The position numbers and the translations under genes are program-made. Source: Vibrio metschnikovii CIP 69.14 (lineage in GTDB: Bacteria > Pseudomonadota > Gammaproteobacteria > Enterobacterales > Vibrionaceae). Taken from it: DNA of 64,000 nucleotides. The notes under the pieces are model-generated. The model was not told the DNA's origin. It was given only the letters and a program-made list of their open reading frames with translations, and ran no database searches. Shown piece by piece: positions 42,349 to 51,917 of this stretch. The first letter of the stretch is position 1, and each line of letters begins with the position of its first letter. The DNA is taken from contig NZ_ACZO01000004.1 in NCBI RefSeq assembly GCF_000176155.1, positions 179,529-243,528 on the forward strand, read 5' to 3'.

Positions 42349-43602
42349 CTAACTCAATGGATTATAATCACGGTGATAATCCGTATGAAGGCCCTGAGCG
42401 ATTTTAGGTAGTTCACCTTTTAAACCAAGCGCATGCATCATCATCATCTGCTTCCCTCCGGGAAGCTGACTCGCCAAATGCATGCCCATACCACGCAGCC
42501 ATTTCTTGGCAGGATGACTCCCAGAAAATAATTCTTTAAAACCTTGCATACTAGCAAGCATTTTGGCGGCTTCTGCTTTACGCCAGCGTTCGTAAGGTCG
42601 TAAATGGCGATGATGACCAATATCAAATCCTTGCTGCCAAGTCGTCAGTATATGCTCAGCTAAACTCGCCGCATCAAGTAGCCCCAAATTAACGCCCTGC
42701 CCAGCCAGAGGATGAATAGTATGCGCCGCATCACCCACTAATGCGATACGCGACCTAGCAAAATCACGAGCATAACGCGCCGTCAAAGGAATCGCATGTC
42801 GTATTCCGACGATTTCACACCGCCCAAGACGAGCGTCAAACTCAACCGTCAGTGCTTTATTAAATTCCAGATCATCTAGCGCCATCAATTGCTGCGCACG
42901 ACTCGCTTCGGTTGACCACACAATCGAACTCATGTGCTCTTCACTCATCGGCAAGAAGGCTAACGGTCCTTGCGGGGTGAAAATTTGTCGAGCCATCGCC
43001 TGATGCGCCAGCTCAGTACGCACGTTAGCAACCACAGCATGATGCCCGTAATCCCAATACGTTAAGGGGATGTCGACTTGGCGACGCACCCAAGAGTGAG
43101 CCCCATCCGCACCCACGACCAGTTTCGCGGTCAACGCGTGGCCATCACTGAGAGTCAGCCACGCTTCATTCTCGCCAATAGCCAATTGTTGGCAATTGGC
43201 TGGCATATATAAACTGACATTGGCTTGTTTTTTTACTTCATCCAGCAGTGCCAACTGAATGACTCTATTTTCAACAATATGTCCAAGGTTGGGCTGGTTA
43301 ATCTGCTGCGCAGAAAACGCTATCCGAGCGAAGCTATCTTGCTCCCACACTTCCATACCCAAGTAAGGCTTCGCTCGACGAGCGAGGATACCCGACCACA
43401 CGCCAAGGTTTTTCAATACCGTTTCACTCGCGCGGCTCAAAGCAGACACTCGAACGTCTGGCAAAGCATCAAGCTGAGTGTCGGGGGCTTTACTTTCAAT
43501 GATCGCGATTCTCAAATCGGAATCTTTTAGCGCTGCCGCAAGTGTTAACCCAACCATACCGCCACCGACGATGGCAATATCCACACTTTGCATCATATTC
43601 AT
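42349..43602 (-). CDS. ubiI: 2-octaprenylphenol 6-hydroxylase-type FAD monooxygenase UbiI
   Basis: FAD-dependent hydroxylase of aerobic ubiquinone synthesis (C5 hydroxylation, formerly VisC). It has 417 residues. Motifs: MQSVDIAIVGGGMVGLTLA (ADP-binding), the internal VVGADGAHSWVRRQ (DG motif) and LVGDAAHTIHPLAGQGVNLG (FAD/ribityl motif). The N-terminus, the GMEVWEQDSFARI block and the C-terminal LFSGSHPAKKWLRGMG block follow E. coli UbiI more closely than UbiH or UbiF. It begins five bases after ubiH ends. Confidence 0.92.
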   Translation of the reverse strand: MNMMQSVDIAIVGGGMVGLTLAAALKDSDLRIAIIESKAPDTQLDALPDVRVSALSRASETVLKNLGVWSGILARRAKPYLGMEVWEQDSFARIAFSAQQINQPNLGHIVENRVIQLALLDEVKKQANVSLYMPANCQQLAIGENEAWLTLSDGHALTAKLVVGADGAHSWVRRQVDIPLTYWDYGHHAVVANVRTELAHQAMARQIFTPQGPLAFLPMSEEHMSSIVWSTEASRAQQLMALDDLEFNKALTVEFDARLGRCEIVGIRHAIPLTARYARDFARSRIALVGDAAHTIHPLAGQGVNLGLLDAASLAEHILTTWQQGFDIGHHRHLRPYERWRKAEAAKMLASMQGFKELFSGSHPAKKWLRGMGMHLASQLPGGKQMMMMHALGLKGELPKIAQGLHTDYHRDYNPLS

Positions 43603-43607
43603 TACCT

Positions 43608-44786
43608 TTATCCTAAAGTGCGATTGAGCAAGGGGGTTTTTAGCAAGGGAAGCATTTCCATCGCCATTAATCCCAGGTTACGTCCCACTCGTAATGTCAG
43701 CCAATCATTAGAAAATAGATGAACTAATGTCGACGTTAATTGAATCGTTGCTTGTCGATCCGTTTCACGGCGCTGACGAAACGTCGCTAATTGACGATAG
43801 TCCCCCATCAACCGAGTATCTTCTTCGCTAAGCACTTGCGCCAGCGTGGCAATATCTCGGATCCCCAAATTAAAACCTTGCCCGGCAATCGGATGCAGCG
43901 TTTGCGCCGCATTACCAATGGTGACAAATCGATGCGCGATAGTCTGGGGATGATAACGTAGGAGTAATGGGTAGGTAGAACGCTGTCCAACCTGTAAAAA
44001 TCGTCCCAAACGCCAACCAAACGTCGCTTGTAATTGGGTAAGAAACTCACTGTCTGAGACATGCTGCATCCGTTCAGCTTGCTCGGCAGATAAGCACCAG
44101 ACTAACGATAAACGATTATCACTCATGGGTAATAGCGCTAAAGGCCCAGATGAAGTAAAACGTTCAAAGGCTCGTCCCTGATGTGCCTGATCAGAAAGTA
44201 CATTGGCAATTAAGGCCACCTGTTCAAAATCATGCTCTTGGCGAACGAATCCTATTTGGGAACTAGATGTCGACAGCGCACCATCGGCGGCAACCAATAA
44301 CTTGCCTACAATTCTCTGCTGATCAGATAAGGTCACGCTAACCTGTTCCGACGTCCGCTCAACATGCTCAACGCTGAGCGGACAATAGTAAGTTATATTA
44401 TCGCAGGCGTTAATTTTCTCAGCGTACTGTTGACCGACTTTAGACAGTTCCACAACATACCCTAAAGCATCTAAACCAAGATGGGCAGAATCGAAGTTAA
44501 CCATCCCAGCATGAGAGCGGTCAGAAACGTGGATCTGGGAGATTGGTGTTGCAAAAGGATATAAGCTGTCCCACACCCCCCAGTTTTTTAATAATTCTAC
44601 CGTGCCATGAGCCAATGCAATCGAGCGAGAATCAAACCCAGGATGTGCATGATGGTCGGTTTGAAACGGTTCGATGATGGCGATCGATAGGGGCTGCTGA
44701 CTTAACGCATTCAGCGCTAATGCCAATGTCGAACCCGCCATTGCACCACCAGCAATAATCACATCAAAAGATTGCAGCTCTCTCAC
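43608..44786 (-). CDS. ubiH: 2-octaprenyl-6-methoxyphenol hydroxylase UbiH
   Basis: FAD monooxygenase hydroxylating C1 of the ubiquinone precursor ring. It has 392 residues. Motifs: FDVIIAGGAMAGSTLALALN, HAHPGFDSRSIALAHGT, HVSDRSHAG, LVAADGALS and TIGNAAQTLHPIAGQGFNLG, with the asparagine variant GNAAQ that distinguishes UbiH from UbiI. It lies between ygfB (11 bases upstream) and ubiI (5 bases downstream). In E. coli pepP stands between ygfB and ubiH; it is absent here. Confidence 0.94.
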   Translation of the reverse strand: MRELQSFDVIIAGGAMAGSTLALALNALSQQPLSIAIIEPFQTDHHAHPGFDSRSIALAHGTVELLKNWGVWDSLYPFATPISQIHVSDRSHAGMVNFDSAHLGLDALGYVVELSKVGQQYAEKINACDNITYYCPLSVEHVERTSEQVSVTLSDQQRIVGKLLVAADGALSTSSSQIGFVRQEHDFEQVALIANVLSDQAHQGRAFERFTSSGPLALLPMSDNRLSLVWCLSAEQAERMQHVSDSEFLTQLQATFGWRLGRFLQVGQRSTYPLLLRYHPQTIAHRFVTIGNAAQTLHPIAGQGFNLGIRDIATLAQVLSEEDTRLMGDYRQLATFRQRRETDRQATIQLTSTLVHLFSNDWLTLRVGRNLGLMAMEMLPLLKTPLLNRTLG

Positions 44787-44797
44787 AGCTCCCTCAC

Positions 44798-45373
44798 TTA
44801 ATGCACAATAGGTTTGGTATCAGGATTCACGGTCCCTTTAAACTCGATGTACAACATAAACACACACGCTTTGATATGTTCAATCACATGCTCAAGTAAC
44901 TGCGCTTGCTGATCGAGGTCATCCTCTTCATCAATACCTAATTTTGCAATCTCTTCTAAATCTTGCAGTGCTTCTTTGGCATGTGCAGATAAACCGGACA
45001 TCGTAACGGCCATTAAACCCAGTCCAGAAATGAAGTGATTAACCCAATCAGCGACGCCATCCGCAAACTGAAATAAGGCATTCGTATCATCGGTGATCGG
45101 TACCAACAAGGTTAACTTAAAATCGTCACTGGCGAGCTCGGCTTGAGTCGCTAACAGTAACTGTTTCGCTTTTTCTAATGCGCTCGTCGGCCAGCCCATG
45201 CCATCATTGGTATAATCAAAAAGCAGCGGCTGCCAGCTTTGATCGTTCAAAGTTAAGCCTCCGGCTAACATCCCTGCGATCAAACCATGCAGTTCAGCTG
45301 GATTTATCGCTAACGATGCCGCTTGGAGTTCGCTGGCTAGTTGGTTATAACTGGGAAACGTTGTATCGCTCAT
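44798..45373 (-). CDS. ygfB: UPF0149 family protein YgfB
   Basis: Helical protein of 191 residues (E. coli YgfB 192). Recognisable blocks are [18 protein letters not shown] near the N-terminus, [18 protein letters not shown] in the middle and [20 protein letters not shown] near the C-terminus. I chose the ATG at 45373, which gives the family length; the frame is open ten codons further. Its role here is unknown, although a Pseudomonas homologue is reported to affect gene regulation. It heads the ygfB-ubiH-ubiI run and is divergent from zapA. Confidence 0.9.
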   Translation of the reverse strand: MSDTTFPSYNQLASELQAASLAINPAELHGLIAGMLAGGLTLNDQSWQPLLFDYTNDGMGWPTSALEKAKQLLLATQAELASDDFKLTLLVPITDDTNALFQFADGVADWVNHFISGLGLMAVTMSGLSAHAKEALQDLEEIAKLGIDEEDDLDQQAQLLEHVIEHIKACVFMLYIEFKGTVNPDTKPIVH

Positions 45374-45522
45374 GGTCACTTCATCATGGTAAATAATTGC
45401 CATCCTATCACTTCAAGGTCATCGGGAAAATCCTCAGTGTAGGGTTTGTGCTTCGCTTTAACGCAAATTGGTTAATAAGTCGGTGTTTGCTTTACCAATT
45501 ACTATTTATCCACGTGAAAAGC

Positions 45523-45551
45523 TTGAATCTTGTGACCACTTTACCTATAGT
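45523..45551 (+). promoter_or_regulatory. Predicted sigma-70 promoter of zapA-6S-fau
   Basis: TTGAAT and TATAGT are separated by exactly 17 bases, about 60 bases upstream of the zapA start codon. Confidence 0.6.
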
Positions 45552-45613
45552 TTGCCCCTCGATGGTTGCTCAGATAGAATCATCATTAGTTACGCGAATA
45601 GAGTTCACTTATC

Positions 45614-45916
45614 ATGAGTAATCAAGCGGTTGACGTTGAAATTTTAGGCAAAACAACGCGTGTCAATTGTCCCTCTGGACAAGAAGCATCGTTAATACGT
45701 GCCGCACAAGATCTCGATCAACGATTGAAAGATATGGCTGAACGTACTAAGGTAACTAATGAGGTTAAGCTACTTACCATTGCCGCTCTCAATATCTGCT
45801 ATGAGCTACAAACGGAACGGCAAAAGCAGAATGAACAACAGCAACAAATCAGTGAGCGAGTGGAAGAGCTGACTGCATCGCTACAAGCAGTACTCAATAA
45901 AGTACCACACGGATAG
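45614..45916 (+). CDS. zapA: Cell division protein ZapA
   Basis: Binds and cross-links FtsZ filaments at the division ring. It has 100 residues. The globular N-terminal part (VDVEILGKTTRVNCPSGQEA) is followed by a long helix that forms a coiled-coil tetramer (LLTIAALNICYELQTERQKQ and a glutamine-rich stretch). The order zapA, 6S RNA, fau is conserved in gamma-proteobacteria and supports the call. Confidence 0.95.
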   Translation: MSNQAVDVEILGKTTRVNCPSGQEASLIRAAQDLDQRLKDMAERTKVTNEVKLLTIAALNICYELQTERQKQNEQQQQISERVEELTASLQAVLNKVPHG

Positions 45917-45941
45917 TGTTATTTTTATCTGCACAAGTTTT

Positions 45942-46120
45942 ACCCTGGAGTGTTTGTCAGAGGATGTACGTCCCTGAGCCGATAAGCAACACATAAGGGT
46001 TGGTACTTGGTCACTATTGAGCAGGCTCGGCTTGTACCGAGAAGCCTACGGTAGCCATTGCTAATCCGCCTTGAACCAGCTGGTTCAAGGGCCACAGTCC
46101 TCAACGGCACTCTGGGGTTC
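45942..46120 (+). ncRNA. ssrS: 6S RNA
   Basis: Regulatory RNA that binds the sigma-70 RNA polymerase holoenzyme in stationary phase. The ends pair to form the closing stem (ACCCTGGAGTG with CACTCTGGGGT). Conserved internal blocks resemble E. coli 6S: GTCCCTGAGCCGATA, GAGCAGGCTCGG, ACCGAGAAGCCTACGG and CCTTGAACC near GGTTCAAGGG, a hairpin in the 3' half. It lies between zapA and fau, its diagnostic location. The ends are estimated to within a few bases. Confidence 0.92.
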
Positions 46121-46123
46121 CTA

Positions 46124-46714
46124 ATGTTACACACCCGTCAACAGCTGCGTGGATTGATTCGTCAACGACGCAATCAACTGTCTCAGGCCGAGCAGCAACA
46201 AGCCAGTCAAGCCTTAATCCAACGCTTTATCGAGCTTCCTGAAGCGCAAACAAGCCAGCATATTGCCCTATATCTGGCTACTGATGGCGAATTAAATACT
46301 CAACCTCTGATTGAATGGTTATGGGCCCAAGGTAAATATGTTTATCTACCGGTATTGCACCCATTTTCTCCCGGTCACCTTCTTTTTTTACGTTATCAAC
46401 CGACCACGCCCATGGTGCGTAATCGTTTTGCGATTCTTGAGCCGCGACTCAATCAACAGCTGATTCAACCACTGAAACAGCTGGATCTGATTTGCACCCC
46501 GTTAGTAGCCTTTGATGCTCATGGTCAACGCTTAGGGATGGGCGGAGGATATTATGATCGCACTCTCGCTAATTGGTTTGTAACTGGGCAAGGAGCCACA
46601 CCGATTGGTCTTGCGCATGACTGCCAATATCTAGAGCAATTACCTCACGAAAGTTGGGATGTCCCATTACCTAAAATCGTCACTCCCACCCGACTTTGGC
46701 AGTGGAAAGCGTGA
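46124..46714 (+). CDS. fau: 5-formyltetrahydrofolate cyclo-ligase
   Basis: Converts 5-formyl-THF to 5,10-methenyl-THF using ATP (YgfA). It has 196 residues. Features: the basic N-terminus RQQLRGLIRQRRNQLS, ALYLATDGELNT, DLICTPLVAFDAHGQRLGMG with the following GGGYYDRTL (the phosphate/ATP loop of the family), and a C-terminal PLPKIVTPTR. I chose the ATG at 46124 for family agreement; the longer frame would overlap the 6S RNA. The start lies only a few bases past the 6S 3' end, as in E. coli where the two are co-transcribed. Confidence 0.93.
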   Translation: MLHTRQQLRGLIRQRRNQLSQAEQQQASQALIQRFIELPEAQTSQHIALYLATDGELNTQPLIEWLWAQGKYVYLPVLHPFSPGHLLFLRYQPTTPMVRNRFAILEPRLNQQLIQPLKQLDLICTPLVAFDAHGQRLGMGGGYYDRTLANWFVTGQGATPIGLAHDCQYLEQLPHESWDVPLPKIVTPTRLWQWKA

Positions 46715-46877
46715 TCAGCGTAAACATAAACGACTCGATAGTTGCCTTCTCTCAGTACAGCTGAACACCATTTGAGTATATAATCTCGCCCTTATTCCCC
46801 CTTTATGGTTAATGTATTGGCAGGGTTACTTGTTCAATACCAATCAACATTCAATGACTCACAATCAGGAGATAGGC

Positions 46878-47534
46878 ATGACTCAAGATGAAATGAAAAA
46901 AGCCGCCGGCTGGGCTGCACTTAACTATGTCAAAAAAGGCAGTATTGTTGGTGTCGGTACAGGCTCAACTGTTAATCACTTCATCGATGCCTTAGGCTCT
47001 ATTAAGGATGATATTCAAGGCGCAGTCTCGAGCTCATTGGCTTCAACAGAAAAACTCCAAGCACTTGGTATCAAAGTTTATGACTGTAATGACATTGAAG
47101 CATTAGATGTTTACGTGGATGGGGCTGATGAAATCAACGCTCAACGCGAAATGATTAAGGGCGGTGGTGCGGCCTTAACGCGAGAAAAAATTGTTGCAGC
47201 GATTGCTAAACAATTTATCTGTATCGTCGATGGCAGCAAAGCTGTTCCCGTGCTAGGGAAATTTCCACTGCCAGTTGAAGTTATCCCAATGGCACGTAGC
47301 TACGTTAGCCGTGAATTAAGCAAATTGGGTGGAAAACCTGTCTATCGTGAAGGGGTGATTACTGATAACGGCAATATTATTTTGGATGTGCACGATCTGC
47401 ACATTACTCAAGCCAAAGCGCTGGAAGATAAAATTAACTCGATTACCGGCGTCGTGACCAATGGTTTATTTGCCCATCGCGGTGCCGATGTGGTGATCAC
47501 GGGAACCGAGCAAGGTGCCAAAATCGAAGAATAA
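46878..47534 (+). CDS. rpiA: Ribose-5-phosphate isomerase A
   Basis: Interconverts ribose 5-phosphate and ribulose 5-phosphate in the pentose phosphate pathway. It has 218 residues (E. coli 219). Motifs: [16 protein letters not shown] (phosphate loop), YVDGADEIN (catalytic aspartates) and [17 protein letters not shown] chose the ATG at 46878 with AGGAGATAGGC upstream; the frame is open 22 codons further. It is followed by a terminator and then serA, the same neighbours as in E. coli. Confidence 0.97.
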   Translation: MTQDEMKKAAGWAALNYVKKGSIVGVGTGSTVNHFIDALGSIKDDIQGAVSSSLASTEKLQALGIKVYDCNDIEALDVYVDGADEINAQREMIKGGGAALTREKIVAAIAKQFICIVDGSKAVPVLGKFPLPVEVIPMARSYVSRELSKLGGKPVYREGVITDNGNIILDVHDLHITQAKALEDKINSITGVVTNGLFAHRGADVVITGTEQGAKIEE

Positions 47535-47572
47535 AATTGAGAAAATCACCACCTTTTTGGTTATTTGATTAC

Positions 47573-47598
47573 AAACGGCACCTTGTGTGCCGTTTTTA
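47573..47598 (+). terminator. Rho-independent terminator of rpiA
   Basis: AAACGGCAC-CTTGT-GTGCCGTTTTT stem and U-tract, 38 bases after the rpiA stop codon. Confidence 0.8.
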
Positions 47599-47736
47599 TT
47601 GCTTTTCATTAAAGAATATTCTCGCTTATTCCGTAATTTTCTTACCCAAACCGGAAAATATTTGTTAGTTTATTGGAGCAAAGACACACAAGGAAAACGT
47701 TTGCGTTGAATAAAACAAGTCCAATAATTGACGTTT

Positions 47737-47829
47737 GATACCCAAACCATTTGAAAAATAGCTCTATGACCGATTTATCACGCAATCATCAACAACGTGA
47801 AGCGGTGACTTCAAACGGAATGGGGATAC
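47737..47829. repeat. Short ERIC-like inverted-repeat element upstream of serA
   Basis: About 93 bases whose ends resemble those of the Vibrio ERIC: GATACCCAAACCATTTGAAA at one end and ACTTCAAACGGAATGGGGAT at the other, arranged as imperfect inverted repeats. The ERIC central core is missing, so it may be a deleted derivative or an unrelated small repeat. It lies 48 bases before the serA start codon. The rest of the 343-base rpiA-serA gap holds a terminator and presumed promoter. Confidence 0.5.
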
Positions 47830-47877
47830 TTGTGGTTCACTCAATAAGCCCATTTCCCATATTTAAGGACGAGTATC

Positions 47878-49107
47878 ATGGCCAAAGTTTCACTAGAAAA
47901 AGATAAAATTAAAATCTTACTGCTGGAAGGATTACACCCTTCCACCGTCGAAGTTTTACAAGCTGCTGGTTACAGCAATATTGAATATCACAAAGGTTCG
48001 CTCGAAGAAGCCGAGCTACTGGAAGCCGTCAAAGACGTCCATTTTATCGGTATTCGCTCGCGAACCAATCTCACCGAGTCGGTGATTAACGCCGCTAATA
48101 AGCTGGTTGCTATCGGTTGTTTTTGTATTGGCACCAACCAAGTTAATTTAAAGGCCGCAGCCCAACGTGGTATTCCGGTATTTAATGCTCCCTTTTCTAA
48201 CACACGCAGTGTGGCCGAATTGGTTTTAGGCGAAATCCTCTTGTTGTTGCGCGGTATCCCAGAGAAAAATGCTTTGGCTCATCGTGGCATCTGGAAAAAA
48301 AGTGCCGACAATTCCTATGAAGCGCGCGGTAAACGCTTAGGGATTATTGGTTATGGTCATATTGGTACTCAGCTCGGAATTATTGCTGAAAACCTCGGTA
48401 TGCATGTCTATTTCTATGACATTGAGAATAAACTCTCTTTGGGCAATGCCACTCAAGTACATACCATGAGTGAGCTACTCAATAAGTGTGATGTTATCTC
48501 TTTGCATGTCCCAGAAACGCCGGAAACCAAAAATATGATGGGCGTAGAAGAGTTCGCCCGCATGAAACCAGGCGCTATATTTATCAACGCAGCTCGGGGT
48601 ACCGTGGTTGATATTCCGGCACTGTGTGGCGCTCTTGAATCTGGCCATATTGCCGGAGCCGCGATTGATGTTTTCCCAACGGAGCCGGCGTCAAACAAAG
48701 AACGCTTTGAGTCACCACTCACTGCATTTGATAATGTCCTTCTTACCCCACACGTTGGCGGTTCAACTCAAGAAGCGCAAGAAAACATTGGTATCGAAGT
48801 CGCTGGTAAGCTCACCAAATACTCAGATAACGGCTCAACCCTATCGAGTGTTAACTTCCCTGAAGTATCACTACCTCAGCATCGTGATTGTTCTCGTTTA
48901 TTGCATATCCATGAGAATCGCCCCGGTATCCTAACCCAAATCAACACCATTTTTGCCCAAGATGGGATCAATATTGCCGCGCAATATTTACAAACTAGCG
49001 CCAATATTGGCTATGTGGTTATCGATGTCGAAACGGCACGCTCGGAAGAAGCCTTAATCAAGCTTAAGGCTATCGATGGCACCATTCGTGCGCGTATTCT
49101 TCATTAA
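47878..49107 (+). CDS. serA: D-3-phosphoglycerate dehydrogenase
   Basis: NAD-dependent first enzyme of serine synthesis. It has 409 residues (E. coli 410). Motifs: GCFCIGTNQVNLKAAAQRGI, the nucleotide-binding LGIIGYGHIGTQLG (near residue 155), MKPGAIFINAARGTVVD and the catalytic histidine in LLTPHVGGSTQEAQ (near residue 295). A C-terminal ACT domain (about 335-409, RLLHIHENRPGILTQIN) gives serine feedback inhibition. An ERIC-like repeat lies in the upstream region. Confidence 0.98.
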   Translation: MAKVSLEKDKIKILLLEGLHPSTVEVLQAAGYSNIEYHKGSLEEAELLEAVKDVHFIGIRSRTNLTESVINAANKLVAIGCFCIGTNQVNLKAAAQRGIPVFNAPFSNTRSVAELVLGEILLLLRGIPEKNALAHRGIWKKSADNSYEARGKRLGIIGYGHIGTQLGIIAENLGMHVYFYDIENKLSLGNATQVHTMSELLNKCDVISLHVPETPETKNMMGVEEFARMKPGAIFINAARGTVVDIPALCGALESGHIAGAAIDVFPTEPASNKERFESPLTAFDNVLLTPHVGGSTQEAQENIGIEVAGKLTKYSDNGSTLSSVNFPEVSLPQHRDCSRLLHIHENRPGILTQINTIFAQDGINIAAQYLQTSANIGYVVIDVETARSEEALIKLKAIDGTIRARILH

Positions 49108-49120
49108 TCGAACCATACAA

Positions 49121-49150
49121 CGAAAAAACCAGCCGAGGCTGGTTTTTTCG
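49121..49150. terminator. Bidirectional terminator between serA and ilvH
   Basis: CGAAAAAACCAGCC-GA-GGCTGGTTTTTTCG palindrome with A- and T-runs in both directions between convergent genes. Confidence 0.88.
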
Positions 49151-49163
49151 TTTTTAGCTTGCC

Positions 49164-49658
49164 TTAACCGCGCAGCGCTCGCTCGCCACGAGTCATGCCA
49201 ACCACACCGCTTCGCGCCACTTCAATCACTTCCGTGACTTCGGTGATCGCCGCGATAAAGGCGTCCAATTTATCGCTGGTTCCGGTTAATTGAACCGTAT
49301 ATTGCGCAGCAGTCACATCAACAATCTGACCACGAAAGATATCAGCCGTGCGCTTAACTTCAGCCCGAGCAAAACCGCTGGCTTTGACTTTAACCAACAT
49401 CAATTCACGCTCGATATGCTCAAACTCCGAGACTTCTTGCACTTTCAAAACATCGATCAATTTATGCAGTTGCTTTTGAATCTGCTCTAACTGCATCTGA
49501 TCCGATTTCGTGGTGATGTTCAAACGCGACAATGTTGCATCATCTGTGGGCGAGACGTTTAACGTTTCAATGTTATAACCACGCTGAGAGAACAAGCCAA
49601 CCACACGAGAAAGCGCACCAGGCTGGTTCTCTAACAGTAAGGAAATGATATATCTCAT
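49164..49658 (-). CDS. ilvH: Acetolactate synthase III regulatory subunit
   Basis: Valine-binding regulatory subunit of acetohydroxyacid synthase III. It has 164 residues (E. coli 163). The N-terminal ACT domain reads RYIISLLLENQPGALSRVVG and FSQRGYNIETLNVSPT, followed by the C-terminal ACT-like domain with RTADIFRGQIVDV. It starts one base after the ilvI stop codon. The protein ends VGMTRGERALRG. Confidence 0.96.
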   Translation of the reverse strand: MRYIISLLLENQPGALSRVVGLFSQRGYNIETLNVSPTDDATLSRLNITTKSDQMQLEQIQKQLHKLIDVLKVQEVSEFEHIERELMLVKVKASGFARAEVKRTADIFRGQIVDVTAAQYTVQLTGTSDKLDAFIAAITEVTEVIEVARSGVVGMTRGERALRG

Positions 49659-49659
49659 T

Positions 49660-51399
49660 TTAGGTTCTCTCCGTTCTGCTTAACCACATTTTATCCATGC
49701 CTTCACCCTTAATTTGCATTGGGTAAACATGCTCGGTCTCATCAACGTTAATATCAACAAACACTAAACGATCTTTCATCGCGAGCGCTTTAGCCAGTCC
49801 TGATTCCAGTTCATCAGGAGATGAAATGCGCATCCCAACATGGCCATACGCTTCCGCTATCGCGGCAAAATCAGGGACTGAACTCATGTAAGAGTTAGAG
49901 TAGCGGCCTTGATAAATAATATCTTGCCACTGTTTGACCATGCCTAAAAAACGGTTATTGAGGTTGATGATCTTGACCGGAATACCATACTGCAATGCGG
50001 TAGAAAGCTCTTGGATATTCATTTGAATACTGCCATCACCCGTCACCACCACCACTTCTTCCTCTGGAAGCGCAAACTTAACACCAAGCGCCGCGGGTAA
50101 ACCAAACCCCATCGTGCCAAGACCACCAGAGTTAATCCAGCGACGCGGCTTATCAAATGGATAGTAAAGCGCAGCAAACATTTGATGCTGACCAACATCA
50201 GAGGCTACATAAGCATTGCCTTCGGTAAGCCGAAATAAACTTTCGATCACTTGCTGAGGTTTGATACGTTCGGCAGAAGTTTCATAGCGTAAACATTGAC
50301 GCTCTCGCCACTGCTCTATCTCTTGCCACCACAAGGCCAATGCTTGATGATCATTAGCTTCTTCTTGCTCGTGCAATAATTTGAGCATGGTCGTTAAAAC
50401 TTGTTCAGCTGAGCCGACGATCGGTAAATCAACTTTGACATTTTTTGAGATAGAAGATGGATCAATATCGATATGCATGATCTTGGCATTGGGACAATAT
50501 TTTTCCAAATTATTCGTCGTACGATCATCAAACCGAACTCCGACCCCAAAAATTAAATCCGCATGATGCATCGCCATATTGGCTTCATACAAACCATGCA
50601 TACCCAACATGCCTAAACTATTTTTATGGGTACCAGGAAAAGCGCCCAATCCCATCAATGTACTGACCACAGGAAGATTGAGCTGTTCGGCTAAGGCTCT
50701 GATAGGTTTATCGGCTTGTGAAATGATCGCCCCACCACCGATATACAGTACCGGTTTTTTAGCAGCGAGCAGCGCTTTCAAGGCTTTTTTAATCTGCCCT
50801 TTATGACCAGCAGTCGTTGGGTTATAGGAGCGTAGATGGATAGAATCTGGGTATTGATAGGGTAATTTAACCAAAGGGTTCATTACATCTTTGGGAATAT
50901 CAATCACCACAGGACCAGGACGTCCAGTGGCAGCGATGTAAAACGCTTTTTTGATCGTTTCTGGGATATCTTGCGCTTTTTTAACTAAAAAACTGTGTTT
51001 TACAATCGGCCTTGACACACCAACAATGTCACACTCCTGAAAAGCATCATTACCAATTAAATTGGTGGCAACGTTACCAGAGATAACAATCATTGGAATG
51101 GAATCCATATACGCGGTGGCAATACCGGTGATGGTATTGGTCGCACCAGGTCCAGAGCAGACCAATACCACTCCCGTCTTTCCTGTGGCTCGAGCATAAC
51201 CATCCGCCATGTGCGTGGCGGCTTGTTCGTGCCGAACCAATACATGCTTAATTTGATCAGCTTTGAGATGTAATGCATCGTAAATATCTAATACGGAACC
51301 ACCGGGATAGCCAAAAATCTGCTCCACCCCTTCTTCTATCAGCGATTGCACGACCATTTCAGCGCCAGATAACATCGCTCTATTGGGTAATTCTGCCAT
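49660..51399 (-). CDS. ilvI: Acetolactate synthase III catalytic subunit
   Basis: Thiamine-diphosphate enzyme making acetolactate or acetohydroxybutyrate for valine, leucine and isoleucine. It has 579 residues. The N-terminal pyrimidine-binding domain has [16 protein letters not shown] and the catalytic glutamate in [18 protein letters not shown]; a central FAD-binding domain follows. The diphosphate-binding domain has [19 protein letters not shown] with NLNNRFLG. I chose the ATG at 51399 with AAGGAGAAGAAA upstream; the frame is open six codons further. In E. coli ilvIH is controlled by Lrp and lies beside leuO, as here except for the acyl-CoA ligase in between. Confidence 0.97.
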   Translation of the reverse strand: MAELPNRAMLSGAEMVVQSLIEEGVEQIFGYPGGSVLDIYDALHLKADQIKHVLVRHEQAATHMADGYARATGKTGVVLVCSGPGATNTITGIATAYMDSIPMIVISGNVATNLIGNDAFQECDIVGVSRPIVKHSFLVKKAQDIPETIKKAFYIAATGRPGPVVIDIPKDVMNPLVKLPYQYPDSIHLRSYNPTTAGHKGQIKKALKALLAAKKPVLYIGGGAIISQADKPIRALAEQLNLPVVSTLMGLGAFPGTHKNSLGMLGMHGLYEANMAMHHADLIFGVGVRFDDRTTNNLEKYCPNAKIMHIDIDPSSISKNVKVDLPIVGSAEQVLTTMLKLLHEQEEANDHQALALWWQEIEQWRERQCLRYETSAERIKPQQVIESLFRLTEGNAYVASDVGQHQMFAALYYPFDKPRRWINSGGLGTMGFGLPAALGVKFALPEEEVVVVTGDGSIQMNIQELSTALQYGIPVKIINLNNRFLGMVKQWQDIIYQGRYSNSYMSSVPDFAAIAEAYGHVGMRISSPDELESGLAKALAMKDRLVFVDINVDETEHVYPMQIKGEGMDKMWLSRTERT

Positions 51400-51917
51400 T
51401 TTCTTCTCCTTGACCAATCTTCTACACCGGGTCAGTGCATAAAGCTGGTTTTACATAGTCTAGGGCTTATTTGTAGCCTGATGTGGAAGCCTTCCGCTTT
51501 CCGCTATGTCCCGCACCGGTCATAACAAGTGCTAAGGTAACGCAACAACTGTAACGGTTTATTTTCATTAGGTCTAATGGCATAAAACGCCAGCAAACAA
51601 TAAGATAAGGTAAATAAATGTATAAAAGGCGCTCAATGTTGAATTTATCATCATACACAGAGTAGAGAGGCAGAAAGGGGATAAAAAACAGAGTAATATT
51701 TTGTTACGTTAGTCCATCGCTCTCTTCTTGATGCAGCAATACATCCAGATTCACACGCGAACGCCACGCAAAATGGTTTAAAGCACTAGAAAACGTAGTC
51801 AATCAAAATACAGTGGCTATAAGCTATCATTACTTCCGCCCCTGTCATCGAGCGATCGGGGCGGAGAACATTCTGGCTTAACGGATAATCATATCGCGTA
51901 ACAAGGCGTTTGAGAAT
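51400..51917. other. Long upstream region of ilvI, no gene seen
   Basis: This 518-base gap between the acyl-CoA ligase stop and ilvI holds the ilvI regulatory region. A hairpin with CCGCCCC and GGGGCGG arms (about 51838-51872) follows the ligase gene but has no U-tract. A 38-codon frame on the minus strand (51467-51583) is discussed among the rejected items. Lrp sites are likely by analogy to E. coli but cannot be assigned by eye. Confidence 0.45.

Noticed and set aside
51467..51583. 38-codon minus-strand frame upstream of ilvI, considered as an attenuation leader peptide
   Set aside because: It has only a few branched-chain codons and no terminator with U-tract lies between it and ilvI. The faint resemblance of its end to the E. 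coli ilvL C-terminus is too weak to claim.
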